Source of the DNA: Desulfovibrio ferrophilus
GTDB taxonomy: Bacteria; Desulfobacterota; Desulfovibrionia; Desulfovibrionales; Desulfovibrionaceae
NCBI RefSeq assembly: GCF_003966735.1
Contig: NZ_AP017378.1
Coordinates: forward strand, 3,468,501-3,532,500
Direction of reading: 5' to 3'
DNA length: 64,000 nucleotides
A program made the translations under genes and the position numbers. Position 1 is the stretch's first letter. Each line of letters starts with the position of its first letter. The notes under the pieces were generated by a model. It was not told where the DNA came from. It made no database searches and saw only the letters and a program-made list of their open reading frames with translations. Positions 52,215 through 60,816 of the stretch are shown here, piece after piece.

Positions 52215-53351
52215 ATGGGCTGGAGAAAGCAGCGCACCGCGGTCATGAAAGCGGCCAGACGGGTGGTGATCAAAGTCGGCAGCGCCGTGTTGACGGGGCC
52301 CGAAGGCCTTGACCTTCGCATCGTCAGTCGTCTTGCGGACCAACTGGCCGATTTGCATGACCAGGGCCTTGATGTGGTTCTTGTTTCATCGGGGGCCGTT
52401 GCTGCCGGTCGGCGGCGAGTGAAGGTTGATATTGACGGCATGCCCGCCCGGCAGGCTGCTTCAGCTATCGGCCAGAGTCGCCTGATGCATGCGTATGATG
52501 AAGCCTTTGAACGCTACGGTAAAACTTCCGCCCAAATTCTCCTGACCCGAGATGATCTGAAAAGCCGCAAGCGGTTTCTGAATGTGTTGAATACATTTCG
52601 GACTCTGCTCGATTGGCGGGTCATCCCCGTGGTCAATGAAAACGACACCGTCTCTGTTCAGGAACTCAAGTTCGGTGACAACGATTCCCTGGCGAGCCTT
52701 GTGGTGAACCTTGTGGACGCCGATCTGTATGTTAACCTGACCTCGGCCAAAGGGGTCTTCGACTCCAATCCCGACAATAATCCCGATGCCAAATGCCTTC
52801 CGTGTATTGAGAATATCTGCGCCATGGACCTGGATTCCTCGTGTGATGGCAAGACCACGGACGGCACAGGCGGTATGTATTCCAAGCTTCTTGCCGCGCG
52901 TCGGACCGCTCAGTTGGGTGTGCCGACACTGATTTTGTCAGGGCATGAATTCTATGGACTGAAGCGGGTGTTTGAGGGTGAAGAATTGGGCACCTGGATT
53001 GTGCCCGATGGCAAGTCCATTTCCAGCCGTAAATTCTGGCTGGCCTACAATAACCAGCCTGAGGGTGTTCTGACCGTGGATCCGGGGGCCAGCGCTGCGT
53101 TGGTTAACCGGGGGAAAAGCCTTTTGCCTGCTGGCATCACCGCTGTGGATGGTGATTTTGGAGAGGGTGCGCTCGTGCGCATCACCGATCCGGGAGGCGA
53201 TACTCTGGGAGTGGGGCTGGTTAACTATGCGGCCGCAGATATCGTACAGATCATGGGCCGGAAAAGTGCCGATATAGCCTCTATTCTAGGATCGTGCCCC
53301 TACCCGGAAGCGATTCACCGGGATAACCTGCTGTTGGACGCCGCCGTCTAG
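52215..53351 (+). CDS. proB: Glutamate 5-kinase
   Basis: A 378-aa enzyme, first step of proline synthesis, phosphorylating glutamate. The kinase domain has VVIKVGSAVLTG, VLVSSGAVAAG, NENDTVSVQELKFGDND and TDGTGGMYSKLLAARRTAQLG; a PUA domain occupies the C-terminal ~100 residues. ATG 52215 has GGGAG 5 bases upstream; the frame is open further upstream but overlaps obgE. proA is not in the window. Confidence 0.96.
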   Translation: MGWRKQRTAVMKAARRVVIKVGSAVLTGPEGLDLRIVSRLADQLADLHDQGLDVVLVSSGAVAAGRRRVKVDIDGMPARQAASAIGQSRLMHAYDEAFERYGKTSAQILLTRDDLKSRKRFLNVLNTFRTLLDWRVIPVVNENDTVSVQELKFGDNDSLASLVVNLVDADLYVNLTSAKGVFDSNPDNNPDAKCLPCIENICAMDLDSSCDGKTTDGTGGMYSKLLAARRTAQLGVPTLILSGHEFYGLKRVFEGEELGTWIVPDGKSISSRKFWLAYNNQPEGVLTVDPGASAALVNRGKSLLPAGITAVDGDFGEGALVRITDPGGDTLGVGLVNYAAADIVQIMGRKSADIASILGSCPYPEAIHRDNLLLDAAV

Positions 53352-53353
53352 CA

Positions 53354-53470
53354 AGCCGTTGGAAAACGGCTGTCTGCCTTGTTGCATCGATCCGATCAAA
53401 CTCTTGTGTAAAGTAGATACATAACCACCTTGAACGGCTCTTGCGCTTCGTATCCCAACCGTTTTTGAGC
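53354..53470. repeat. Nested-palindrome intergenic repeat, copy B
   Basis: Begins with GCCGTT-GG-AAAACGGC-like arm just after proB and ends near AACCGTTTTTGAGC. Shared blocks with the other copies are TTGTTGCATCGATCCGATCAA-type sequence and CTTGCGCTTCGTATCC. The following 70 bases may include a decayed partial copy. Confidence 0.6.
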
Positions 53471-53561
53471 GACTCGTGAATAAAGAACGCTGTCTGTTTG
53501 GGAGTGTTGCCTGTTTCAGATTTCCCGGCTTTGCGCAGGGAGGGATTCATACTTCAAGACA

Positions 53562-53583
53562 CCCGATTCTTCGGGCTTTTTTT
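53562..53583 (+). terminator. Terminator after proB
   Basis: CCCGA-TTCT-TCGGG followed by C and seven T. Confidence 0.8.
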
Positions 53584-53595
53584 ATGTCTGATATA

Positions 53596-53624
53596 TTGAC
53601 TTGTGCCTGAGTCATTCTTAAAAA
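53596..53624 (+). promoter_or_regulatory. Promoter of the ribB transcript
   Basis: TTGACT (53596), 17-base spacer, TAAAAT (53619); start expected near 53631, just ahead of the riboswitch. Confidence 0.7.
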
Positions 53625-53635
53625 TTACACGTGCT

Positions 53636-53785
53636 TGATCCTCAGGGCGGGGTGGAAGTCCCCACCGGCGGTATCCCGGCTTTATGGCCGGGGAGCCCGC
53701 GAGCGCTCTCTTCATCGGGAAGAGAGGTCAGCAGATCCGGTGAGATGCCGGAGCCGACGGTTACAGTCCGGATGGAAGAGGAACG
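53636..53785 (+). promoter_or_regulatory. FMN riboswitch (RFN element)
   Basis: Contains the conserved RFN blocks in order: AGGGCGGGGTGGAAGTCCCC at 53644, ACCGGCGGTA, AGCCCGCGAGCG, GTCAGCAGATCCGGTG, CCGGAGCCGACGG and TTACAGTCCGGATGGAAGAG. Binding of FMN would shut off ribB. A GCGCCG-TATTG-CGGCGC hairpin with TTT (53801-53820) downstream is a plausible expression-platform terminator. Confidence 0.96.
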
Positions 53786-53888
53786 AGCGGGCCCCGCCTC
53801 GCGCCGTATTGCGGCGCTTTGCCTTAGGTGTGCGCGGAGGTCTGTTCCTACGCCCTGATTCATGACCTCCAAACCAAGGAGATTCTCC

Positions 53889-54533
53889 ATGAATCAGTCC
53901 CTGTTGAACCGTTTTGGTGACCCGCGTGAGCGGGTTGAAAAAGCCCTGGACGCCCTGCGCGGCGGCCGGGGAGTCCTTGTTGCAGATGATGAAAGTCGCG
54001 AAAATGAAGGTGACTTGATCTTTGCGGCTGAAACCTTGACCGATTCCCAGATGGCTGCGTTGATCCGTGATTGCAGTGGTATTGTCTGTTTGTGTCTGAC
54101 CGAAGACAAGATTCGTGATTTGGGACTGCCGATGATGGTCGAAGACAATACGAGCAGCTATGGGACGGCTTTCACCGTGTCCATTGAAGCGGCCAAAGGT
54201 GTGACGACCGGTGTCTCGGCGGCAGATCGGGTGGCCACAGTTCGCGCTGCCATTGCCGAAGGTTCCGGTCCTCAGGATCTGGCCTGTCCCGGGCACGTGT
54301 TTCCCTTGCGGGCTCGCCCCGGGGGGGTCCTCGAGCGGGATGGGCATACCGAGGCCACGGTGGACCTGTGTCGTTTGGCGGGCTATTCAGCCTGTGGCGT
54401 GCTTTGCGAATTGACCAATCCGGATGGCACCATGGCCCGCCTTCCGGATATCGTGGCGTATGGTGAGCGGAATGATTATCCCGTGTGTACGGTGAATGAT
54501 TTGATCCAATATCGTCAGACTATGGATAATTGA
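53889..54533 (+). CDS. ribB: 3,4-dihydroxy-2-butanone-4-phosphate synthase
   Basis: A 214-aa RibB making the four-carbon riboflavin precursor from ribulose 5-phosphate. Motifs: [20 protein letters not shown] (acidic metal site), [54 protein letters not shown]. It is a stand-alone RibB with no GTP cyclohydrolase II domain. ATG 53889 has AAGGAGA 6 bases upstream. Expression is governed by the FMN riboswitch. Confidence 0.97.
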   Translation: MNQSLLNRFGDPRERVEKALDALRGGRGVLVADDESRENEGDLIFAAETLTDSQMAALIRDCSGIVCLCLTEDKIRDLGLPMMVEDNTSSYGTAFTVSIEAAKGVTTGVSAADRVATVRAAIAEGSGPQDLACPGHVFPLRARPGGVLERDGHTEATVDLCRLAGYSACGVLCELTNPDGTMARLPDIVAYGERNDYPVCTVNDLIQYRQTMDN

Positions 54534-54556
54534 TTCAGCCGGAAGTGAACACAACG

Positions 54557-54583
54557 AGGCCCCGCCAAATGGCGGGGCCTTTT
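54557..54583. terminator. Terminator between ribB and the DAC-domain gene
   Basis: AGGCCCCGCC-AAAT-GGCGGGGCCT followed by TTT. Confidence 0.88.
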
Positions 54584-54605
54584 ATGTGGATGATGGCAAC
54601 GGGGT

Positions 54606-56051
54606 TCAGCTTTGCAGCCAATCCTTGAGCAGGGGCGGGGTGTCCACGCAGGCGTACTTGGGTGGCAACATGCATGTGGCCGAAATTTCGACACCGTTCT
54701 GGATGATGGAGACCGGTCTGTCGGATGAAACGACAATGACCACGATATCTTCCCGTCCAGCGGTAAAGCGTAGGGCGGAATTGTAGCGTGCGCCTCTGGC
54801 GCGATCCTCTCCCCCCACGGCCTGACCATCGAGCAGGCACGCGAATCCATGCAGTTTCCGGTCGCGCCCGATATGCAGGGCTCCGTCGACCTTGGACAAT
54901 GCCTGGGCCAAAGAGAGCAGATGTGGTTGCTCCAGGTCCAGTGGTTCTTCCATATGCTGGCCGGCGATGGGTACGGGTGAGGGGCGGAAATCGACCACCA
55001 GAGTGCTGCCGTGTTTGCGTTCCTGGGAATTGTGGACGATGGAACTGACAATACGGAACAGGCTGTTGCGTTCGGTGAAATCCATGTCCGTTTCGAGGAG
55101 GTGTTCTTCGAAGTTGACCAGGTTGGCTTGACGATTGGTAGACTTGAAGGCGCCTTCCAGGAAACTGCAGACGGTTTTATTGCCCAGTCTCAGGAAACCT
55201 GATGAACCGTTGAACTCGGCTACGATGCGGGCGCCAGGCATGCGTCCGATGGCGATGCCAACGATGGCCTGGCCGTCTGAAACCAGGGAACGCCCTGTCT
55301 GTTCTGCGGCTTGCAGCAGTTTGCGAACATGCTTGAAATGCTCCAGGCGAGGGCGCTCATGCTCCGGGAAACGAGCCAGGAAACGAATCTTGTTCATCTG
55401 GCTGGGCTCGACAAAAGCCAATCTGCCCCTGGGCCAGACACCTTCTTCCGGGGTCTTGGAGATACCAAGCACGGCATCCAGGATAGGATAGACTCGAAGC
55501 CGAGTATCCATGCCGATTTCAGCGTTACGCTGATCCACAATGTAATTGCGGATGGCGTGCAGGGTGAAATTCTGGAGGCTGTTTCCTGCGGTTTCCACAA
55601 TGGGAACGTTTTCGGCGGACATGCATTGAGACATGAGCCAGGCTGCGTGTTCAAGCCAGTGCTCCGTGGGCCCGGTGGAGCACATGGACGGGTGGTGCTC
55701 GGTGAACCATGATTGATAAAAAACACTGCGGGAGCGACTGGCGTGGCAAATTAGCCCGGAGAGATCCAGGCATTGGGTGCGGACCTGCTCAAAGGGGGGG
55801 ACGTAAGGAATGTCCTGCGCGGAGGTTGACCAGTTGTCGGAATCCAGAAACCTGCTCTTCAATACGGGTTCATGCCCGAGTAGCATGTTCTGGGGGTCAT
55901 AGACCCGTAAGGGGTCTTCGGGGTTGACTGCATAAATCAGAGCGGCACGACTGGGCTGGGAATAGTGCGAGAGCCCGAAGCGCAGGCCGTCAAGAATATG
56001 GAAAATGACCAGATTGCGATAGGAATCGTCCACCAACTTACTCCGGATCAA
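54606..56051 (-). CDS. Diadenylate cyclase (DAC/DisA_N) domain protein with altered RHR motif
   Basis: A 481-aa protein. Residues about 1-320 are not recognised. Residues about 330-465 match a DisA_N/DAC domain: HGSTLVVDFRPSPVPIAGQ, SKVDGALHIGRDRKLHGFAC (DGA at 389-391), then GARYNSALRF and VVIVVSSDRPVSIIQNG. The DGA motif is intact, but the RHR triad needed for c-di-AMP synthesis in DisA reads R422-Y423-N424. It may be a divergent cyclase or an inactive ligand-binding relative. No membrane segment is seen. It is next to two receiver/histidine-kinase genes on the same strand, with a 57-base gap. Confidence 0.78.
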   Translation of the reverse strand: MIRSKLVDDSYRNLVIFHILDGLRFGLSHYSQPSRAALIYAVNPEDPLRVYDPQNMLLGHEPVLKSRFLDSDNWSTSAQDIPYVPPFEQVRTQCLDLSGLICHASRSRSVFYQSWFTEHHPSMCSTGPTEHWLEHAAWLMSQCMSAENVPIVETAGNSLQNFTLHAIRNYIVDQRNAEIGMDTRLRVYPILDAVLGISKTPEEGVWPRGRLAFVEPSQMNKIRFLARFPEHERPRLEHFKHVRKLLQAAEQTGRSLVSDGQAIVGIAIGRMPGARIVAEFNGSSGFLRLGNKTVCSFLEGAFKSTNRQANLVNFEEHLLETDMDFTERNSLFRIVSSIVHNSQERKHGSTLVVDFRPSPVPIAGQHMEEPLDLEQPHLLSLAQALSKVDGALHIGRDRKLHGFACLLDGQAVGGEDRARGARYNSALRFTAGREDIVVIVVSSDRPVSIIQNGVEISATCMLPPKYACVDTPPLLKDWLQS

Positions 56052-56108
56052 ATTGTTTTGTCCGAATAATCACATAGTTGTTCGCGAAAGTGAACCTTGA
56101 GGGGGTAT

Positions 56109-57155
56109 TTAGTTGCAGCCTGTCTCCTGCAGCTTGGGCATGGGAAAGGTAAGGGTGTAGGCCGTGCCCTGCGCGGGGTGCTGAGTGATGACTCCGCCCA
56201 GACGTTGGACCAGGCGGTGCACCACATCCAGCCCGATGGTTTCGGCATTGCGATACACGGGCTGCTCGGGGAATCCTTTGCCATCGTCGGAAACCACAAC
56301 CCTTACGGAGGCTCCACCCTGCCCGGAGATGCTGACCAGGACATTGCCGCCCTGACCGTTAAAGGCGTGGCGTGCTGAGTTGACCACCAGTTCGATGACG
56401 ATGAGTCCCAGACTTTGCATATACTGAGTGGGCAGGGCCAAGTCGTCTCCGCGAAGGGTCACGCGGACGCTTTCGGGGATGAAATGCGAAGCGCGTACGG
56501 ATTCCATGGCCTCACGGAAAAAGCTCGGGGCATGCAGAGGTTTGTCGGGATGTCCCGAATACAGGCTCTCTTGCAGTGACATGATTGAGAGTACTCGCTT
56601 GGAGACACTGTCCATGGCCACGTCAAGAGTGGTCAGGCTGGAATGCCTTGTCTGTAGTTGCATCAATGCCAGAATCATGGAGAGATCTTCGGAAACCAAC
56701 CTGTTCGTGGCGTTGATCTGGCGCTTTCCGTCTTCATTTCTGTGTCGGGCGCCGGAAAGCAGATTGCTGCGGTGTCGATCCCGACTGGACCGGCAGAGGG
56801 TTGTCTCGATACAGGCTCGTATCTGGTTGGGCCGGTGGGGTTTCATCAGGTACCCTGATGGTCGCACGGATTTGACCCGTTTCAGGATGTCGTCACCACT
56901 ATGGGCGGTCAACAGGACCACAGGGATATTCATGTTTCCCTGAATGGCTTCGCAGGCAGCGATGCCGTCAATTTCGCCGGGCATGACGATGTCCATGAGC
57001 ACGATGTCGGGTTGGTGCTCCCTGGCAGCGCTAATGGCTGTAGCACCCGAATTTGCTTTGCCGACCACGTGATATCCCATCTCGTTCAGGGATTCTTCAA
57101 GTTGGGTCAGGATGATGGCCTCGTCGTCAGCGACAAGGATGCGTTCTCCACTCAT
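56109..57155 (-). CDS. Receiver-domain protein with HATPase output
   Basis: A 348-aa protein. Residues 1-120 are a receiver (ILVADDEAIIL, phospho-Asp in IVLMDIVMPGEIDG, K in YLMKPHRP). Residues about 140-345 align with the HisKA_2/HATPase region of the neighbouring kinase: LSMILALMQLQTRHSSL for the dimerisation helix and VIELVVNSARHAF, VVSDDGKGFPEQP and IGLDVVHRLVQRLGG for the ATPase. The usual HRVKNN phospho-acceptor segment is replaced by RLVSED. It lies 12 bases after the sensor kinase gene, so it is likely its partner. Confidence 0.85.
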   Translation of the reverse strand: MSGERILVADDEAIILTQLEESLNEMGYHVVGKANSGATAISAAREHQPDIVLMDIVMPGEIDGIAACEAIQGNMNIPVVLLTAHSGDDILKRVKSVRPSGYLMKPHRPNQIRACIETTLCRSSRDRHRSNLLSGARHRNEDGKRQINATNRLVSEDLSMILALMQLQTRHSSLTTLDVAMDSVSKRVLSIMSLQESLYSGHPDKPLHAPSFFREAMESVRASHFIPESVRVTLRGDDLALPTQYMQSLGLIVIELVVNSARHAFNGQGGNVLVSISGQGGASVRVVVSDDGKGFPEQPVYRNAETIGLDVVHRLVQRLGGVITQHPAQGTAYTLTFPMPKLQETGCN

Positions 57156-57167
57156 TATTGCTCCAGA

Positions 57168-58898
57168 TCAGTTCTGATCGGCAGGGAAGTTGATGTCAAA
57201 GGCACTATTGGGGCCGGTGTTGACCATCAGGCTGCCACCAAGCTGAAATTCCACGATATTTCTCATGAGCTTCATGCCCATGGATTTGGCTCCCCGCGTC
57301 TCCCAGTCCTCAGGGAGACCTGGGCCGTCATCTGCTATGCGCAAGCGCACCTGGCCGTTGGAATTTTTCAGAAGGATGGAAACCTTTCCACCCAGACCTG
57401 TTGCGTAGGCGTGCTTGAAAACATTGGTCAGGGCTTCATTCAGCACGAGTCCGCAGGGGATGGCACGATTGATAGGCAGATAGACCTTGTCGGCATCCAA
57501 CTCGAGCTCGACGTTGCCCCGGCTGAACATCTTGGCCAGTTGTTCAAACAGCGCGGTGGTGTATTCGCCAATGTCGATGCTGTCGAAATGCTCACTCTGA
57601 TAGAGTTGGGTGTGAATGAGCGACATTCCTTCAATTTTGGAGTGCACGTCCTGAAACAGTTCTTGATCCAGGGGCGAGTGCAGTCGGCGGCTGGCCATGT
57701 CCAATAGACTGCATATGATCTGAAGATTGTTTTTCACCCGGTGATGGACTTCTTGCAACAGGACTTCTTTTTCCGTCAGGGAGTTGGCGATGCGTTCTCT
57801 GGCAAGAACCATGTCTGTGATATCTCGCCCTATGCCAACAATTTCGGCATAGGGTGCGCCGTCTTTGCTGGGAACTCCTTTGCCTGTCCAGGAGAGCCAG
57901 CGCACGCCTTCGCGAGTATGCATTCGGGCCTCGACCAGGAACGAGTGGGGGGGCGTGTCAAGATTGCGGGTCGCTATATACGCTTTGCGGCGATCCTCTT
58001 TGTGAACCATTTTGATGAACCTGCTCCCCAGCATGTCGGACTCGGGCTTGCCGATCAGATCGCAGTATGATGGACTAACGAATTCCAATCTTCCATGGCT
58101 GTTGATTTTGACCACGACATCATTTTGGTGCTCCACCAATAATCGGTATTTTTCTTCGCTGGAGCGCAAACGTTGATTGGCCTTGGTCAGTTCCGAGGTC
58201 CTGGCGTCTACAGTGCTTTTAAGTTTTTTCTGATGCTGGACGGAGAGTCTTTGCTGCCGTGCCAGGACAGCCATGATGAGCAGGAATAAGGCACTGATTG
58301 CCGCCAGGATAGTGGTCTCGCGGCGTATCTGATTGGGAATTCCCGAGAAAGCGAGAATTGCGGATTCCGGTGTTGAGGCGCCAATGGTCCAGGTTTGACC
58401 CAGGACTCTGAAGCTGGCCCATGCCGTGTGCTCCGTGCCACGGTCCTTGCTCCAGACAAAGGATGTTGTTCCCTTTGTCCCGGCATCGACTCCGGCAATC
58501 AGGGTGTCATAGTCCGAGGCCCCTTTTTCAATCTGAGCATCGAACATGTCGCGTATTCTGTGTCCAATGAGGCTGGGTGAGAACTCCGGCAGGGTGCAAT
58601 GGAAGACGTGACGGTCCCGGGTCACGAACAGGTTGCATTCGCGTAACAGCTGGACGGGCTGAATTACCTGCCCCATGAAGCGTTTTTCCAGTGTTGCCAT
58701 GGAGATGTTTTCAGCAGTCGCCCCTTGGGCAAAGACTTCTTCACCACTATGTGCGGCCTTGCGTACCACCTGTAGTTGAACGTTCCGGTAGGCATCCACG
58801 ACATCATCAATGCGCTGGGCATTGAAGGATAGGAAGGCGATCCAGAACACAACAAGCAGAGGGATAATCAGCAGATGTGCTGAATAGAATCTATTCAC
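57168..58898 (-). CDS. Membrane sensor histidine kinase (HisKA_2/HWE-like) with PAS domain
   Basis: A 576-aa kinase. TM1 is about residues 8-28; a periplasmic sensor of about 160 residues follows; TM2 is about 192-212. Next come a short coiled coil, a PAS domain (about 245-365), HisKA_2 with H386 in VHHRVKNNLQIICSLL, and an HATPase domain with LVLNEALTNVFKHAYA and ADDGPGLPEDWETRGAKSMGMKLM. The signal sensed is unknown. It is the first gene of a pair with the receiver-ATPase gene. Confidence 0.92.
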   Translation of the reverse strand: MNRFYSAHLLIIPLLVVFWIAFLSFNAQRIDDVVDAYRNVQLQVVRKAAHSGEEVFAQGATAENISMATLEKRFMGQVIQPVQLLRECNLFVTRDRHVFHCTLPEFSPSLIGHRIRDMFDAQIEKGASDYDTLIAGVDAGTKGTTSFVWSKDRGTEHTAWASFRVLGQTWTIGASTPESAILAFSGIPNQIRRETTILAAISALFLLIMAVLARQQRLSVQHQKKLKSTVDARTSELTKANQRLRSSEEKYRLLVEHQNDVVVKINSHGRLEFVSPSYCDLIGKPESDMLGSRFIKMVHKEDRRKAYIATRNLDTPPHSFLVEARMHTREGVRWLSWTGKGVPSKDGAPYAEIVGIGRDITDMVLARERIANSLTEKEVLLQEVHHRVKNNLQIICSLLDMASRRLHSPLDQELFQDVHSKIEGMSLIHTQLYQSEHFDSIDIGEYTTALFEQLAKMFSRGNVELELDADKVYLPINRAIPCGLVLNEALTNVFKHAYATGLGGKVSILLKNSNGQVRLRIADDGPGLPEDWETRGAKSMGMKLMRNIVEFQLGGSLMVNTGPNSAFDINFPADQN

Positions 58899-59094
58899 CC
58901 GAAACTCCGGGAGAGGACAGAAGGAGAGGCTTGAGCCTAGAGTGGGAGAGTTGTTGTGTCATGCTGGTTGGCGATGCTACATTGAATCCAAAAAAGGTAA
59001 AAGTATTTATTTTATGCAATAAAAAATAAAAGTTATAGTCTTTTTGGAGTGTTGAGAGGTGGGGGCTAATGGTGGGCGGAGGATAGTTGAAATA

Positions 59095-59120
59095 AACAGG
59101 CCGCCCGAAGGCGGCCTGTT
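59095..59120. terminator. Terminator downstream of ftsY
   Basis: AACAGGCCGCC-CGAA-GGCGGCCTGTT, a perfect 11-bp stem with a stable tetraloop; the minus-strand side is followed by TATTT. Confidence 0.82.
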
Positions 59121-59127
59121 GTGTTGA

Positions 59128-60540
59128 TTATGCTCCAAGAAGTGCGGTTGCGAAGTCTTGACCATTGAATGGCCGAAGGTCTTCCATTCGTTCGCCGAGT
59201 CCTACAAAGGTGATAGGGACTCCGAATTGCAGGGCAATGGCCACAACCACACCGCCTTTGGCGGTGCCATCCAGCTTGGTAAGAACGATTTCATCCACGC
59301 CAACGGCTTTGGAGAAAAGGTCCGTCTGGGAGAGTGCGTTCTGGCCGGTCGTGGCGTCAACCACAAGGATGGAACGGTGAGGAGCGCCGGGGTGTTTCTT
59401 GCCCAGAACATTCTTGATCTTCTTCAACTCCTCCATCAGGTTCACCTTGGTGTGAAGGCGACCAGCAGTGTCCACGAAGATGATGTCGTAGCGTTCCTTG
59501 ATGGCGTAATCCACTGCTTCAAAGGCCACGGCTGCAGGGTCTGCACCTTCGCCTTTGCCATAAAAGCCAGCCCCGACCCTTTCGGCCCAGACCTGCAATT
59601 GCTCCATGGCGGCGGCTCGGAAGGTGTCACCTGCAGCAACGAGGACCCTCTTGCCCTGCATCTGGGCGCGATGGGCCAATTTGGCGATGGTGGTGGTTTT
59701 ACCCACACCGTTGACACCGATGACCATAACAACTTCAGGTGGATTGACGGCAGTGATGCGTCTCTCACCCTTGAACAGGTCGGCCAGTTCTTCGGCCATG
59801 AAACCCTTGAACGCGGCAGGGTCATTGGTGTCGGCCTTGCGGGCACGTTCACGCAGGTTGTTGACCAGCATGTGAGTGGCATCGAAACCGACATCGGCCA
59901 TGATGAGAATCTCTTCTAGTTCTTCCCAGAACTCTTCGTCCATGGAGTCGTGAGAAGACAGCAGGCCGTCGATCTGTCGAGTAATTTTGTCTTTGGTTTT
60001 CTCCAGCCCTTCGGAAAGCTTGAGGAACAGACGGGAACGTTCGTCCTCTTCGTCTTCAAGCTCCAGCGCCAGTGCCAGGCGGTATTGCAGTTCCGAGCGA
60101 AAATCCTGAACCCGCTCGTATTCCATCATGTCCAACCAGGCGTCAAAGCGCTTGATGAAGTCTGATGCCTCGGCTTCAGGGGCGCCCAGGGCTCGGAAGA
60201 GGAAATCTAAACGTTGCCATAATTCAGGACCCTTGCCCTCCAGTCCTTCCAGCACGAGTGCCAGCCATTGCGAAAGGCGGGGCTCAGCTTCGCGCAGGGC
60301 CAGGGTCAGTTCAGCTTGCCAGGGCTCCTCGGCTTTGGCCGGCTGTTCTTCAGGGGCAGGTTGAGCTGCTGCTGGCTGATTTTTCTGCGCTGGGGTTGGT
60401 TCAGTTTCTGTGTCGGCGCCAGCCGGGGTGGTCTCACTAGCGTCGAGGAATTCTTCTGGGGTCAACTCGGGATCAACAGCCTGTGGGGCCTCGACGTCAT
60501 CTTTTGATTGCCAGAATTTGAGTTTCGAAAAGAAGCCCAT
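59128..60540 (-). CDS. ftsY: Signal recognition particle receptor FtsY
   Basis: A 470-aa SRP receptor GTPase for co-translational membrane targeting. It has an acidic, Ala/Pro/Glu-rich A domain (about 10-150) and an NG domain with G1 GVNGVGKTTTIAKLAH, AAGDTFRAAAMEQL, DTAGRLHTKVNLMEEL, TKLDGTAKGG and GVPITFVGLGERMEDLRPF. ATG 60540 (MGFFSKLKFW, an amphipathic membrane-binding start) has GGGAG upstream; the open frame beyond it is not conserved. Confidence 0.96.
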   Translation of the reverse strand: MGFFSKLKFWQSKDDVEAPQAVDPELTPEEFLDASETTPAGADTETEPTPAQKNQPAAAQPAPEEQPAKAEEPWQAELTLALREAEPRLSQWLALVLEGLEGKGPELWQRLDFLFRALGAPEAEASDFIKRFDAWLDMMEYERVQDFRSELQYRLALALELEDEEDERSRLFLKLSEGLEKTKDKITRQIDGLLSSHDSMDEEFWEELEEILIMADVGFDATHMLVNNLRERARKADTNDPAAFKGFMAEELADLFKGERRITAVNPPEVVMVIGVNGVGKTTTIAKLAHRAQMQGKRVLVAAGDTFRAAAMEQLQVWAERVGAGFYGKGEGADPAAVAFEAVDYAIKERYDIIFVDTAGRLHTKVNLMEELKKIKNVLGKKHPGAPHRSILVVDATTGQNALSQTDLFSKAVGVDEIVLTKLDGTAKGGVVVAIALQFGVPITFVGLGERMEDLRPFNGQDFATALLGA

Positions 60541-60816
60541 TGATGATACTCCCTGTGGTAAAGCGTCCACCGTTGTCTGGTGGCAGCAAAGCGGTGACAT
60601 CGCCTCTGGGCGTTCCCCCATGGTAGTGGGGGGGCGCGGTAGTGGCGGTCCGCCGGAAAATCGGATACAGCCTAGCCGGACCGAATGCTTGGAAGTGCCT
60701 CGCGGGTCCGACAGGGATACTTTGCCCAGAAGCCTGCCGCCGTCAAGGGTGGACCGGGCTCGGGAATGTCATGCGGCCATCACAAGCCGTCGAAAATCGC
60801 AACGAGGATGAGGTTC
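60541..60816. other. Divergent ftsY-asnS promoter region
   Basis: About 276 GC-rich bases with a CCCCCAT..AGTGGGGG hairpin near 60614-60635. No gene is supported and no RNA family is recognised, although the region is unusually rich in short inverted repeats. Confidence 0.4.
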
